Assembly: GCA_019058135.1 (NCBI GenBank)
Contig: JAHLWE010000345.1
Span: 1 to 13,995, forward strand
Source of the DNA: Promethearchaeota archaeon
GTDB taxonomy: Archaea > Asgardarchaeota > Lokiarchaeia > Sigyniarchaeales > SOKP01
DNA length: 13,995 nucleotides
Reading direction: 5' to 3'
Positions 1 through 7,498 of the stretch are shown piece by piece (the first letter of the stretch is position 1; each line of letters begins with the position of its first letter). The notes under the pieces are model-generated. The model ran no database searches and was not told where the DNA came from. It saw only the letters and a program-made list of their open reading frames with translations. Both the position numbers and the translations under genes were made by a program.

Positions 1-2
1 GG

Positions 3-803
3 TCACCCGATGGTAAACGCATTGCCTTTGTCTCATGGCGTGATGGCAACCGTGAAATATATGTTATGAATTCTGATGGCTCAAAACAGATTAATTTGAC
101 AAACAATCCAGCAGCTGATGGATCCCCCACATGGTCACCAGATGGCAAAAAGATTGCATTTGACTCTGATCGTGATGGCTACTCTGAAATATATGTTATG
201 AATTCTGATGGCTCAGAACAGACAAATTTAACAAACAGTAAAGGATATGATTATTACCCCACATGGTCACCAGATGGCAAAAAGATTGCCTTTGAAAATA
301 ACTTTGATATTTATGTTATGAATGCAGATGGCTCAGTGCAAAATAATTTGACAAACAATCCATCATATGATTGGTCTCCTGCTTGGTCACCAGATGGCAA
401 AAAGATTGCCTTTGAAAGCAAAGGAGAAATTTATGTCATGAATGTTGATGGCTCAGGACAGATTAATTTAACAAACAATCCAGAAGATGATAGATACCCC
501 GTCTGGTCACCCGATGGTACACTAATTGCCTTTGAGTCACGGCGTGATGGCAACCGTGAAATATATGTTATGAATTCTGATGGCTCAGAACAGACAAATT
601 TGACAAACAACTCAGCAGATGATAGTTACCCTATATGGTCACCAGATGGCAAAAAGATTGCATTTACATCTTATCGTGATGGGAACCATGAAATATACGT
701 TATGAATGCTGATGGCTCAGAACAAACAAATTTAACAAAAAGTAAAGGACAAGATAGGTGGTCCCTTAATTATTCTCCATATGGAAAAATGATTTCATTT
801 TAA
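3..803 (+). CDS. TolB/WD40-like beta-propeller protein, 5'-partial
   Basis: The frame is open from the first base of the window, so the N-terminus lies outside it. The ATG at 66 is an internal methionine of a blade, not the start. The protein is a run of blades with a period of 40-44 codons, each with the signatures EIYVMNxDGS, NLTNN and WSPDGKKIAF. The conserved GAA/GAT codon of these blades falls at 54, 186, 306, 426, 558 and 690. This is the TolB C-terminal/PD40 type of propeller, usually periplasmic or exported and used for protein binding. No catalytic residues are visible. The blades are nearly identical in DNA, suggesting recent amplification or conversion. The last blade is degenerate (SPYGKMISF) and ends at TAA 801-803, with blade sequence continuing in frame beyond it. 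The total blade count and the N-terminal module are unknown. Confidence 0.85.
   Translation, partial: SPDGKRIAFVSWRDGNREIYVMNSDGSKQINLTNNPAADGSPTWSPDGKKIAFDSDRDGYSEIYVMNSDGSEQTNLTNSKGYDYYPTWSPDGKKIAFENNFDIYVMNADGSVQNNLTNNPSYDWSPAWSPDGKKIAFESKGEIYVMNVDGSGQINLTNNPEDDRYPVWSPDGTLIAFESRRDGNREIYVMNSDGSEQTNLTNNSADDSYPIWSPDGKKIAFTSYRDGNHEIYVMNADGSEQTNLTKSKGQDRWSLNYSPYGKMISF
3..803 (+). repeat. Tandem coding repeat of propeller blades (120-132 bp)
   Basis: Near-identical units repeat every 120 or 132 bp. The string tggtcaccagatggcaaaaa occurs at about 133, 265, 385 and 638. The stretch around 6-85 matches that around 510-590 almost base for base. The period is a whole number of codons, so these are protein blades and not a non-coding satellite. 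Confidence 0.85.
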
Positions 804-935
804 CCCTATCTCCATTGCAATTCTGAAATATATGTTATAAATATATATGGCTCAGAACGGACAAGTTTAACAAACAATCCAGCATATGATTTTACACCTG
901 TCTGGTCTCCATAAGTTAAAAATATTAAATTATGA
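804..935 (+). pseudogene. Relic of the terminal propeller blade behind a stop codon
   Basis: The reading frame of the upstream propeller continues without a shift after TAA 801-803. It reads through a blade (NSEIYVINIYGSERTSLTNN, then VWSP) to TAA 912-914 and ends at TGA 933-935. Aligned to an intact blade, the first stop replaces the residue after IAF, and the second replaces the Asp of WSPDG. No ribosome site precedes it, so it is probably untranslated. The same tail with the same two stops recurs at 11747-11881. Confidence 0.7.
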
Positions 936-952
936 TAAAAATTTCATATAAT
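924..952 (+). promoter_or_regulatory. Candidate sigma-70-type promoter upstream of the 1039 lipoprotein
   Basis: ATTAAA at 924-929 and a perfect TATAAT at 947-952 are separated by 17 nt. The -35 is weak. The same arrangement at the same offset occurs in the paralogous copy (11870-11898), which raises confidence somewhat. AT-rich DNA yields TATAAT by chance, so this remains a candidate. Confidence 0.4.
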
Positions 953-1038
953 ATAATTTTTAATAAATTATTTTCTAACTAAAATATTTTTTTAAAGACT
1001 ATTTAAATAAAATAAATATATGTTAAAGGAGAAAAAAT

Positions 1039-1686
1039 ATGTTAAAAAAATATTTTTTAATAATATTAACTTTCCTACTTTTGACTAGTATAGCTAGTGT
1101 TATCGGTTGTGAGAAAGCTTCTATTACTAAAATATATGTTAATGAAGATAATCCAAATGAGTATTTGGAACTTAAACCAGATGGAACATATTATTTATAT
1201 GAAGAGGGAATGGGCCTTACTGGAGAATGGGAAGTTAAAGGAAATGAATTAAGACTTTCATGGATGGGTTTTGTAATAACAGCAGAAATAAAAGGGAATA
1301 AAATAATTGATGATGAAGGTAAAATCTGGGTTAGGAAATCTAATAATTTTACTTCACAACTGACCAAAATAGAATCTCCATCAGAAGTTATAAAAAAGTT
1401 TTTTAGAGCGATTGAAGAAGGAGATTACTATAAAGCAATAGATTGTGTTGCTTCTAATGTAAAACTAAAAGAGGAACTTGATATTGAATCTTTTAATGAA
1501 GCAAGAGCTGAAATGAGAAAACATGGAGGAATTAAGAAAATTGATATTATAGATGAAAAAATAGAGGGGGAGCATGCTGAGGTCTGTTTTAAAATTGAGT
1601 ATAGAGATGGTACTATAATTAATATTGATGAGCCTTGTGGTTATCTTGTTAAAGAAGGAAATAAATGGAAAATTACAGAGGAATAA
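1039..1686 (+). CDS. Lipoprotein with lipocalin-like N-module and DUF4878-like domain
   Basis: The ATG at 1039 follows AAAGGAG (1025-1031) by 7 nt. Residues 1-23 are a lipoprotein signal ending in VIGC, so Cys24 should be lipidated. Residues 30-103 form a small beta-rich module (YLELKPDGTYY, GEWEVKGNELRL, EIKGNKI), a pattern common in short lipoproteins that read like miniature lipocalin-type barrels. Residues 112-215 resemble DUF4878 (NTF2-like fold): SPSEVIKKFFRAIEEGDYYK at the start and LVKEGNKWKI at the end. Function is unknown; an envelope ligand-binding or assembly role is inference. The N-module is duplicated at 11074-11400, there attached to a propeller. The gene stands alone: the upstream neighbour is a dead propeller tail and the next gene starts 156 nt downstream. 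Confidence 0.85.
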   Translation: MLKKYFLIILTFLLLTSIASVIGCEKASITKIYVNEDNPNEYLELKPDGTYYLYEEGMGLTGEWEVKGNELRLSWMGFVITAEIKGNKIIDDEGKIWVRKSNNFTSQLTKIESPSEVIKKFFRAIEEGDYYKAIDCVASNVKLKEELDIESFNEARAEMRKHGGIKKIDIIDEKIEGEHAEVCFKIEYRDGTIINIDEPCGYLVKEGNKWKITEE

Positions 1687-1828
1687 AAATTTGATCTATT
1701 TTTATAGAAATTACCAGTAATCTTTTTAAAATTGATAGAAAGATTTATAGAATCAACAAAGTTTCAGAAGAAGGAGCTCTATACAATATAAAGTAATAAA
1801 TTATTATTTTAAATTATATATCCTTAAA

Positions 1829-1834
1829 AGGAGG
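1829..1834 (+). promoter_or_regulatory. Strong ribosome binding site supporting a TTG start
   Basis: AGGAGG lies 8 nt before TTG 1843. No in-frame ATG or GTG lies nearby, and the codons after TTG encode a good signal peptide. This fixes the start of the 1234-residue protein at a TTG. Confidence 0.8.
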
Positions 1835-1842
1835 AAATAAAT

Positions 1843-4800
1843 TTGCAATTAAAACAATCGATTCTAAAATTTGCACATTTAGGATTAATAATATTATTAA
1901 TAATTGCTGTTTTATTTTCTTTAAATATTCAAACCGCAGTAGCTTGGCCATGGGATGATAAGGTTAAAGAATTTAAAGTTAAAGAGAATGACATCAATTT
2001 TCTAAAAGAGAAGTTGGATATTGAAAAAAGTTTCGATGAAATAATAACTTTCACTGACGAAGAATTATTAACAGTTCTAAACCAAAAAATAGATAAGGAA
2101 AAATTCGGAGATATAACTTATGGGGCTTACATTTTAAGTGTTCTTTATGAGATTGATTTTATAGATAGGGTTTATACAGACAAATATAGAGGGGAGTTTT
2201 CTGAATACTTTAATAATATTGTTGATAAAAAAACTAGCCTAATACCTTTTATAAGAGATTTGATCATAAAGGGTTCTATTGAAGCATTAACAAATCATTT
2301 TGATATTAAATTTGGAACAAATATAGGCAAATTAAGCAGACTATCTTTAGATATTGTTGATAAGACGAATAAAGTTCTTGAAATATATGAGGAAATTAAT
2401 GAATTAGGTAAAATGTATTTATTAGATGGACTTCAAGAATATCTACAAAGAAAGAACTGGGGTGCTGCAAAAGATTTAATGTATTATCGCTCTCTTAATC
2501 CAATGGCACTCTGGAGTGAAGAGCGATGGAATGAATTAAATCTTGAATTTGAAACTATCTACAGTAAATGGAAACCTCATCTGACAGATAAAGGAATAAA
2601 ACCAGAAATTAAAGAACAGATTAGAGAAGAGTATAAATTACTTCTTGCTTCAGCAATTAAGTCTCATCAAGAATCAGAAAAAACTCCTTCTATTTGGCAA
2701 AAAATTACAAATACTATTACAGATATTTATTCTAAAATTAAAGATTTTATCTCTCAAATTAATATTTTTAGGACAAAAGAAATAACAGTATCTAAATCCC
2801 AGGAAGAAACAACTACACCAACAGAGAAGGAAGAACCCTTACCTCTTCCAACCTGGAAAGAAACTGAAACTATTGAACAACCTTCTATATTGGATAAAGT
2901 AAAAGATGTTATCTCAAAACTAAATCCTTTTAATAACAAAGAAGCTTCTGAAGTTACTGAAGAAACTACTGAAGAAATAGCAGAATCTTTACAAGAGGAA
3001 AAAATCTTCTTTCAATACCCTTTCAACAAAGTCTATCCTATTGGGAAACAACTTGATGATGGGCTATATTGGGATTGCTCTGATAATGATTTTGGAACTT
3101 ATCTTGAAACCTGGGGTGGTGTAGAATATAATGGTTTTCATTCTGGAGAAGATTGGAACTTGAAAGGTGGTAATGATTTAGGAGAAAAAGTATATGCAAT
3201 AGGTGAGGGTAAAGTTGTTAAAATTTCTAAACTTATTGGTAACTCAGGTATGCTAGTTGCTATTAAACATGAAGGTTCTTTTATAATTCCAGCTAAAAAA
3301 ATAGTATCTAATAATGGTGAAACAGCAGAGTATCATGCAGATAAAGTTGACACAGTATATTCTGTATATATGCATTTAAATATGGATGAATTTAAAGTAG
3401 AAGAAGATCAAGAAGTTGGTGAAAATGGTGAAAATACTATTCTTGGTCAGATTATGGATCCAGGGGGAGGACCACATCTACATTTGGAAATAAGACTAGA
3501 TGACGAACATAAGGGGAATTGGTCAGCCGATTGGTCACTTGTGGATTATAATAGGGATGGGGGATACCAGAAGAAAAATGGCTATTTTATAAATCTCCAA
3601 AAAATGATAGATGCAGGACTTAGAGACCCATCTGATTTTATAGAAGCTAATTCAAATCTATCTGAAATTGATACTATTTCCCCAACTATATCTATCTATT
3701 ATCCATCAGATGAGCAAGTTTTTCAGACCTCAAATATCACTGTTAATGGTTTTGCTTCAGATAATAAATCTGTAAGCAAAGTAGAGATTAAAGTTAATTA
3801 TGGAAATTGGCAAACAGCTTTAGGTACAAACTCATGGAGCAAAGATATAACTTTAATACAAGGTTCAAATACAATTATTGCTAAAGCAACAGATACTTCT
3901 GGAAACACAAATTTAACATCAATAACAGTAAGTTATAATTTACCCACAGAAACTGGAAACCTAACAATATCCTCTAATCCATCAGGAGCTAATGTTTATG
4001 TTAATGAAATCTATAAAGGAATAACTCCTTTAACTTTAAATAATCTTTCTTCTGGTTCTTACACAATTATATTTAGTAAATCAGGTTATCAGGATTGTTC
4101 AAAAACAGTTCAATTAAATGCTGGAGACATAAACTCAGTATCTTGCACGTTAACTGAAATTACTCCTCAAACTAAAACTGGCAATATATCAGTTTCAACA
4201 ACTCCTGTTAGCGGTAAGATTTATATAAATGGAGTATATAAAGGAACTGGCTCTTACTCTGGAATTCACAATATAGGAACATATACTATTTCTTTTGGAG
4301 AAGTTATAGGCTATCAAACTCCATCTTCTCTATTAATTACTTTAACTACTAGTGGTGAGAATATTACAGCCGAGTATATTAAAAAAGAAACACCAAAGCC
4401 AGATTTAATAGTTGATGATATTTGGGTTGAACCCTCAGAGTTTAACCCAAATAGTTCAGTAAAACTCTATTCAAGAATTAAAAATGTTGGGGCAGGAGAT
4501 TCAAAAGTAGTATTTAAGATAAAAAGATACTTTGACGGAAATCTAATCTCAATTTATACAAAGGATAGTCTAAATTCTGGAGAGAGTTTTATAACTTACT
4601 CTACCTATACTTGGCTCTCAGATAGTAATTATCACACAATAAAGGTAGTAGTAGATTCAGATAATCAAGTTTCAGAATCAAGTGAAATAAATAATGAAAA
4701 ATCAGAACAATTTAAAGCAATTGCTCCGACAGTTCCAGCAAAAATTAACAGTTATTCTCCAAGTAGCAAGAAAGAGGTTAATTCTGGGGAATCCTTCACG

Positions 4801-5547
4801 ATAAGCGTAACCTTTACCAATACAGGCAACACAGGTGCCTATTTCTATGCCGGGGCGTCTGTCTGGGATTCTAATTGGAATGAGATATTCGATGATTGGG
4901 GTACAAAAACATATCTTGGTGTAGGACAACAGAAAAGCGCTAGCTGGACCCATACGATAAACACACCAGGTGAATACTATCTCCAATTTGGGGTATGGGA
5001 TGAAACAAAAAGTCAACTATTGGATAAGGCGCCGAGCCCTTCACAAAACCTGATAAAGGTTAGACAGCCTACCACAACTGTTGAAAAAGAGATCTGGATC
5101 ACAGATCCACCACCATATTTTACAAAAGGGGCTTATGTTAGTAGTAGTCCTCAATGGTATCCTTACACCTTTCAAGGACATTCGTATACATCTGCTTATG
5201 TAGGAGGAACAATTAGTGATCCTAATGAACCTGATTATTGGGCTGAATTTAAACCATATCTTACTGAAGATGGATATTATGAAGTCTATGCTTCATTCTT
5301 TGCTTGGCCATATAATTCAAGGAAAGTTCCTTATACTATCTGTTGGAGTGAATATGGATGCTTTACTCAAGAAGTAGACCAATATAGCTCTTATAACACC
5401 TGGAAAGAAGTATATCTTGGGTTGTGGTATTTAAAGAAGGATAAAAAAGATTATACTTTAGTTAGAGTTACTGATGCTACAGGAGAGCCTTATGATGGTA
5501 AAACTACTTACACTATTGGCTCTGTAAAATTTGTAAAAACTAAATAA
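1843..5547 (+). CDS. Secreted multidomain M23 (LytM-type) peptidase with Ig, PEGA, CARDB and CBM-like domains
   Basis: This is a 1234-residue protein with a TTG start. Residues 1-34 are a signal peptide with cleavage expected after AVA. Residues 40-280 are a helical region I do not recognise. Residues 284-385 are a Glu/Thr/Pro-rich linker with two related amphipathic helices (from 284 and 349). Residues 390-600 are an M23 metallopeptidase: HSGED (His433, Asp437), His511 in YMHLN, and HLHLE (His545, His547). All expected zinc and catalytic positions of LytM are present, so activity is likely, normally on peptidoglycan cross-bridges. Then come an Ig-like/glucodextranase-B-like domain (606-700), PEGA (704-772), a second PEGA-like domain (779-846), CARDB (853-958), another beta-sandwich (about 960-1080) and a golvesin/CBM-like C-terminus (1083-1234). 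No membrane anchor or sorting signal follows. Domain names rest on motif recognition; the peptidase call is the surest. Confidence 0.88.
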   Translation: MQLKQSILKFAHLGLIILLIIAVLFSLNIQTAVAWPWDDKVKEFKVKENDINFLKEKLDIEKSFDEIITFTDEELLTVLNQKIDKEKFGDITYGAYILSVLYEIDFIDRVYTDKYRGEFSEYFNNIVDKKTSLIPFIRDLIIKGSIEALTNHFDIKFGTNIGKLSRLSLDIVDKTNKVLEIYEEINELGKMYLLDGLQEYLQRKNWGAAKDLMYYRSLNPMALWSEERWNELNLEFETIYSKWKPHLTDKGIKPEIKEQIREEYKLLLASAIKSHQESEKTPSIWQKITNTITDIYSKIKDFISQINIFRTKEITVSKSQEETTTPTEKEEPLPLPTWKETETIEQPSILDKVKDVISKLNPFNNKEASEVTEETTEEIAESLQEEKIFFQYPFNKVYPIGKQLDDGLYWDCSDNDFGTYLETWGGVEYNGFHSGEDWNLKGGNDLGEKVYAIGEGKVVKISKLIGNSGMLVAIKHEGSFIIPAKKIVSNNGETAEYHADKVDTVYSVYMHLNMDEFKVEEDQEVGENGENTILGQIMDPGGGPHLHLEIRLDDEHKGNWSADWSLVDYNRDGGYQKKNGYFINLQKMIDAGLRDPSDFIEANSNLSEIDTISPTISIYYPSDEQVFQTSNITVNGFASDNKSVSKVEIKVNYGNWQTALGTNSWSKDITLIQGSNTIIAKATDTSGNTNLTSITVSYNLPTETGNLTISSNPSGANVYVNEIYKGITPLTLNNLSSGSYTIIFSKSGYQDCSKTVQLNAGDINSVSCTLTEITPQTKTGNISVSTTPVSGKIYINGVYKGTGSYSGIHNIGTYTISFGEVIGYQTPSSLLITLTTSGENITAEYIKKETPKPDLIVDDIWVEPSEFNPNSSVKLYSRIKNVGAGDSKVVFKIKRYFDGNLISIYTKDSLNSGESFITYSTYTWLSDSNYHTIKVVVDSDNQVSESSEINNEKSEQFKAIAPTVPAKINSYSPSSKKEVNSGESFTISVTFTNTGNTGAYFYAGASVWDSNWNEIFDDWGTKTYLGVGQQKSASWTHTINTPGEYYLQFGVWDETKSQLLDKAPSPSQNLIKVRQPTTTVEKEIWITDPPPYFTKGAYVSSSPQWYPYTFQGHSYTSAYVGGTISDPNEPDYWAEFKPYLTEDGYYEVYASFFAWPYNSRKVPYTICWSEYGCFTQEVDQYSSYNTWKEVYLGLWYLKKDKKDYTLVRVTDATGEPYDGKTTYTIGSVKFVKTK
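4725..5095 (+). other. GC-richer domain-sized patch inside the M23 gene
   Basis: By hand count, lines 4801, 4921 and 4981 have about 45-48% GC, against about 32% at 3661. The patch encodes roughly residues 960-1085, a beta-sandwich with NSGESFTISVTFTNTGNTG. Its borders match domain borders, suggesting this domain came from another source. Confidence 0.55.
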
Positions 5548-6067
5548 AATTACTAAATTTCAACTAACTAATATCGCTTTCTGTAGAAAGTGTGTGATAG
5601 TGCAAATTGGCATGAGTTCTCTTCAAAAATAAAGGTAACTAAAGAAAATCAAGAATCTGAAAGATTCAATAATACCTTATAGTATAAGTTACTGTATAAT
5701 GGTAATTTAGATTGTAATAGATTTAATAAACAATTAATTGAAAATTTAATAGGATATTATTTTAATCGTTCTAATTAAAATCTTACTATTTAATTCAAAA
5801 AGAGTATGTTAAAAAAGAGCTAATAAGAATTTTCATACTAGATGAAGTGTTACCTATGTGGTTAGTTTGAACATATTATTGTAAAACTATATATTTTTTG
5901 ATATATTTCAGAGTAATTATTTATTGTATAGGTAAATAACTCTTTTTCCAAATGTTAAAATTATACCTTTATAGATGTTTGATTTCCTATAAAAATTTAA
6001 TTATTTAATATGTAACTATTTTTAACATTTTATTATTTTAATAACACAATCAAGAAGGGGGATAATT
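5548..6067 (+). other. Gene-free AT-rich intergenic stretch
   Basis: I find no convincing gene in these 520 bases. A 31-codon open stretch (5591-5683, beginning KVCDSANWHEF) lacks a start and ribosome site. Small hairpins occur at 5575-5592 and 5653-5667 (GAATC/GATTC). A terminator candidate lies at 5910-5947. The last 10 bases hold the AAGGGGG ribosome site of the next gene. Confidence 0.6.
5910..5947 (+). terminator. Candidate intrinsic terminator
   Basis: AGAGT and TATTTA (5910-5914, 5918-5923) pair with TAAATA and ACTCT (5933-5943) around a 9-nt loop, with a 3-nt bulge, and a run of five T follows from 5943. The stem is AT-rich and weak. It would separate the M23 gene (360 nt upstream) from the zinc-ribbon gene at 6068. 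Confidence 0.4.
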
Positions 6068-6742
6068 ATGGTTTATGACAAAGAATTAGTTAAAGAACAG
6101 CTGCCAGACATGATGCGTCGTATAGTTGGTCTTGCAGTAATCTTGATAATTTTGGGAATAATTAAAGCTGTTATTGTAAAGCTTCCTGGCATGTATGAGC
6201 CTGTTTTTGATTTCATCACTATTGCTGATATTGCTGATGCTGTTATCTGGGTAGCTATCATAGTAGTGATTTTACTCTTTGGGCAAGATATATCCAAAAG
6301 AACTGGAAGAATGTTTCCTTCTTTCACAGAGATAGCTCCTCTAATAAATAACATTGCTATATTGATTGCAATTTTTATTGCTTATAATGCTTTTGATACT
6401 TTAATAACACCATTTTTATACAAAATTGATATTGTCTGGTTATATCCAGTAGTTCTCCTCTGTATAGCTATTCTCCCTATCTACCGTATTATTGCTTCTC
6501 TTTTTACTGGTTCAGGTAAGATTACCGAACTTATGATAAAAAAGCAAATTAGTGAAGCCAAGACAGTAACTATTACTTGTCCAAATTGTAAAAGCCAAGT
6601 TGCTAAAGCTAAGTTTTGCTCCAATTGTGGACATGAACTTCCAGCTAAAGAAATAGATACCAAGAACATTTGCCCTAAATGTGGGGCAGAACTCAAACCT
6701 GGGACAAAATTCTGTACTAAATGCGGTACTAAAATACAATGA
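6068..6742 (+). CDS. Four-helix membrane protein with C-terminal double zinc ribbon
   Basis: The ATG at 6068 lies 6 nt after AAGGGGG (6055-6061). The protein has 224 residues. Four hydrophobic segments (about 17-37, 50-73, 91-115, 120-145) are followed by a cytosolic-looking tail with two Cys4 zinc ribbons: Cys171/174/184/187 and Cys202/205/216/219, the latter in the classic CPKCGAELKPGTKFCTKCG form. The family is the broad zinc-ribbon/double zinc ribbon group, which has no single function; the ribbons often mediate protein contacts. There is no signal peptide and no enzymatic motif. It has no operon partner that I can establish; another zinc-ribbon membrane gene starts 186 nt downstream on the same strand. 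Confidence 0.85.
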   Translation: MVYDKELVKEQLPDMMRRIVGLAVILIILGIIKAVIVKLPGMYEPVFDFITIADIADAVIWVAIIVVILLFGQDISKRTGRMFPSFTEIAPLINNIAILIAIFIAYNAFDTLITPFLYKIDIVWLYPVVLLCIAILPIYRIIASLFTGSGKITELMIKKQISEAKTVTITCPNCKSQVAKAKFCSNCGHELPAKEIDTKNICPKCGAELKPGTKFCTKCGTKIQ

Positions 6743-6780
6743 ATGAAGATGAATTTTGAGTCGACAAACAAGGATTGGGT

Positions 6781-6895
6781 AGCCCACCTGGTCCCTTTGA
6801 ATAAGCTTTCCAGGATATAGCTTGCACCTGGAGACTTGATATTAACTTGCCAGGGTGTGGTAAATATCTTCAGGTAGAAAAAAACTAGGTGGGTT
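6781..6895 (+). ncRNA. Candidate structured RNA or leader element between two zinc-ribbon genes
   Basis: CCCACCTGGT (6783-6792) pairs with ACTAGGTGGG (6884-6893): ten base pairs with one G-U, followed by TTTT. Two further pairs, one of them G-U, are possible at the base. Inside, TCCAGG (6809-6814) pairs with CCTGGA (6827-6832) around a 12-nt loop. A second CCAGG at 6850-6854 could compete for the same CCTGG, and CAGGT at 6871-6875 could compete for the ACCTG in the outer 5' strand, so two exclusive folds are possible. It ends 34 nt before ATG 6929. I match it to no RNA family I know. It could be a terminator/attenuator-type leader, a small RNA, or chance. Confidence 0.35.
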
Positions 6896-6928
6896 TTGAA
6901 TCTTTATTTGTAGAAAGGAGAATATATT

Positions 6929-7498
6929 ATGTATTGTTCAAATTGCGGTAAAAAGTTAGAAGAGGGAGCGCTATTCTGCCACAATTGTGGTGTGAGGATA
7001 GAACCAGTAGAGCAACTCCCTGTTGATCGTCGTGCTGAGACCAAGCAACCAGAAGGAGCACCTATCATCAAAAGAAGGGGAGGTATTGTGTCTAGGGTGT
7101 GTGCTATTGTTGCAGTAGTTTCTTTCCTTTTGTTGCCTCAGATTTCTTGTGGAGGTATTGCAGTATCTGGCATAGACTTGGTTAATCTATCTCTTGAGTC
7201 TGCCCAGTATTACCCAAGTGGAGCAGAGGCAGGTAGTTCAACATTTATCTTATTTCTAGCTATAGTAATCGTAGGTTCTGCAATCGTAGGGGTTGTTTTA
7301 AACACAGTTGTGGCACATAGGGTTTCAGGTATAGTTGGCCTTGTTTCCTCATTAATCATACTTATCCAAGCAAAGACTGAGGGGGAATTCGGAGCCTTTA
7401 TTTCGATAGAATTTGGCGGTTTTCTTACTTGTCTATCTTTTCTCGGTGTTATCATTGGTGATGGTGTTGAATCTTTCTTTAAGAAGAAGACTGTATAA
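6929..7498 (+). CDS. Zinc-ribbon membrane protein, N-terminal ribbon
   Basis: The ATG at 6929 follows AAAGGAG (6914-6920) by 8 nt. The protein has 189 residues. It opens with a zinc ribbon (Cys3, Cys6, Cys17, Cys20; MYCSNCGKKLEEGALFCHNC), the common form in bacterial zinc-ribbon membrane proteins. A polar linker (21-48) follows, then four hydrophobic segments (about 51-75, 93-118, 122-138, 147-172). Function is unknown. Base composition (about 42% GC) differs from the AT-rich neighbour at 6068, although both combine a zinc ribbon with four helices, in reverse domain order. Expression may depend on the structured segment just upstream. Confidence 0.82.
   Translation: MYCSNCGKKLEEGALFCHNCGVRIEPVEQLPVDRRAETKQPEGAPIIKRRGGIVSRVCAIVAVVSFLLLPQISCGGIAVSGIDLVNLSLESAQYYPSGAEAGSSTFILFLAIVIVGSAIVGVVLNTVVAHRVSGIVGLVSSLIILIQAKTEGEFGAFISIEFGGFLTCLSFLGVIIGDGVESFFKKKTV

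Larger units (their letters stand above)
690..957 (+). repeat. Dispersed direct repeat copy A (propeller tail plus promoter region)
   Basis: This segment aligns with 11633-11903 in the same orientation. The only length change I see is one extra AAT codon in the second copy. Shared elements are the last blade, the GKMISF stop, the WSP stop, and an AT-rich tract with a TATAAT. The similarity fades just beyond TATAAT. Confidence 0.7.

Noticed and set aside
1..803. CRISPR array or non-coding satellite
   Set aside because: The repeats are 120-132 bp, whole-codon in length and encode propeller blades; there are no unique spacers.
2754..2939. 61-codon minus-strand frame in the linker of the M23 gene
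   Set aside because: It is the antisense of the Glu/Thr/Pro-rich linker and has no independent support.
4702..5016. 104-codon minus-strand open frame inside the M23 gene
   Set aside because: It is antisense to a clear coding domain, has no ribosome site or family features, and arises from the GC-rich patch.
5575..5592. Hairpin CGCTTTC/GAAAGTG as terminator of the M23 gene
   Set aside because: It has a short stem with no following T-run.
6073..6787. Three minus-strand open frames opposite the first zinc-ribbon gene (6073-6354, 6481-6771, 6512-6787)
   Set aside because: All mirror the coding sequence of the plus-strand gene and lack starts with ribosome sites.
6781..6895. Assignment to 6S, SRP, T-box or a named riboswitch
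   Set aside because: I see no conserved core motif of any of these; only generic pairing can be supported.
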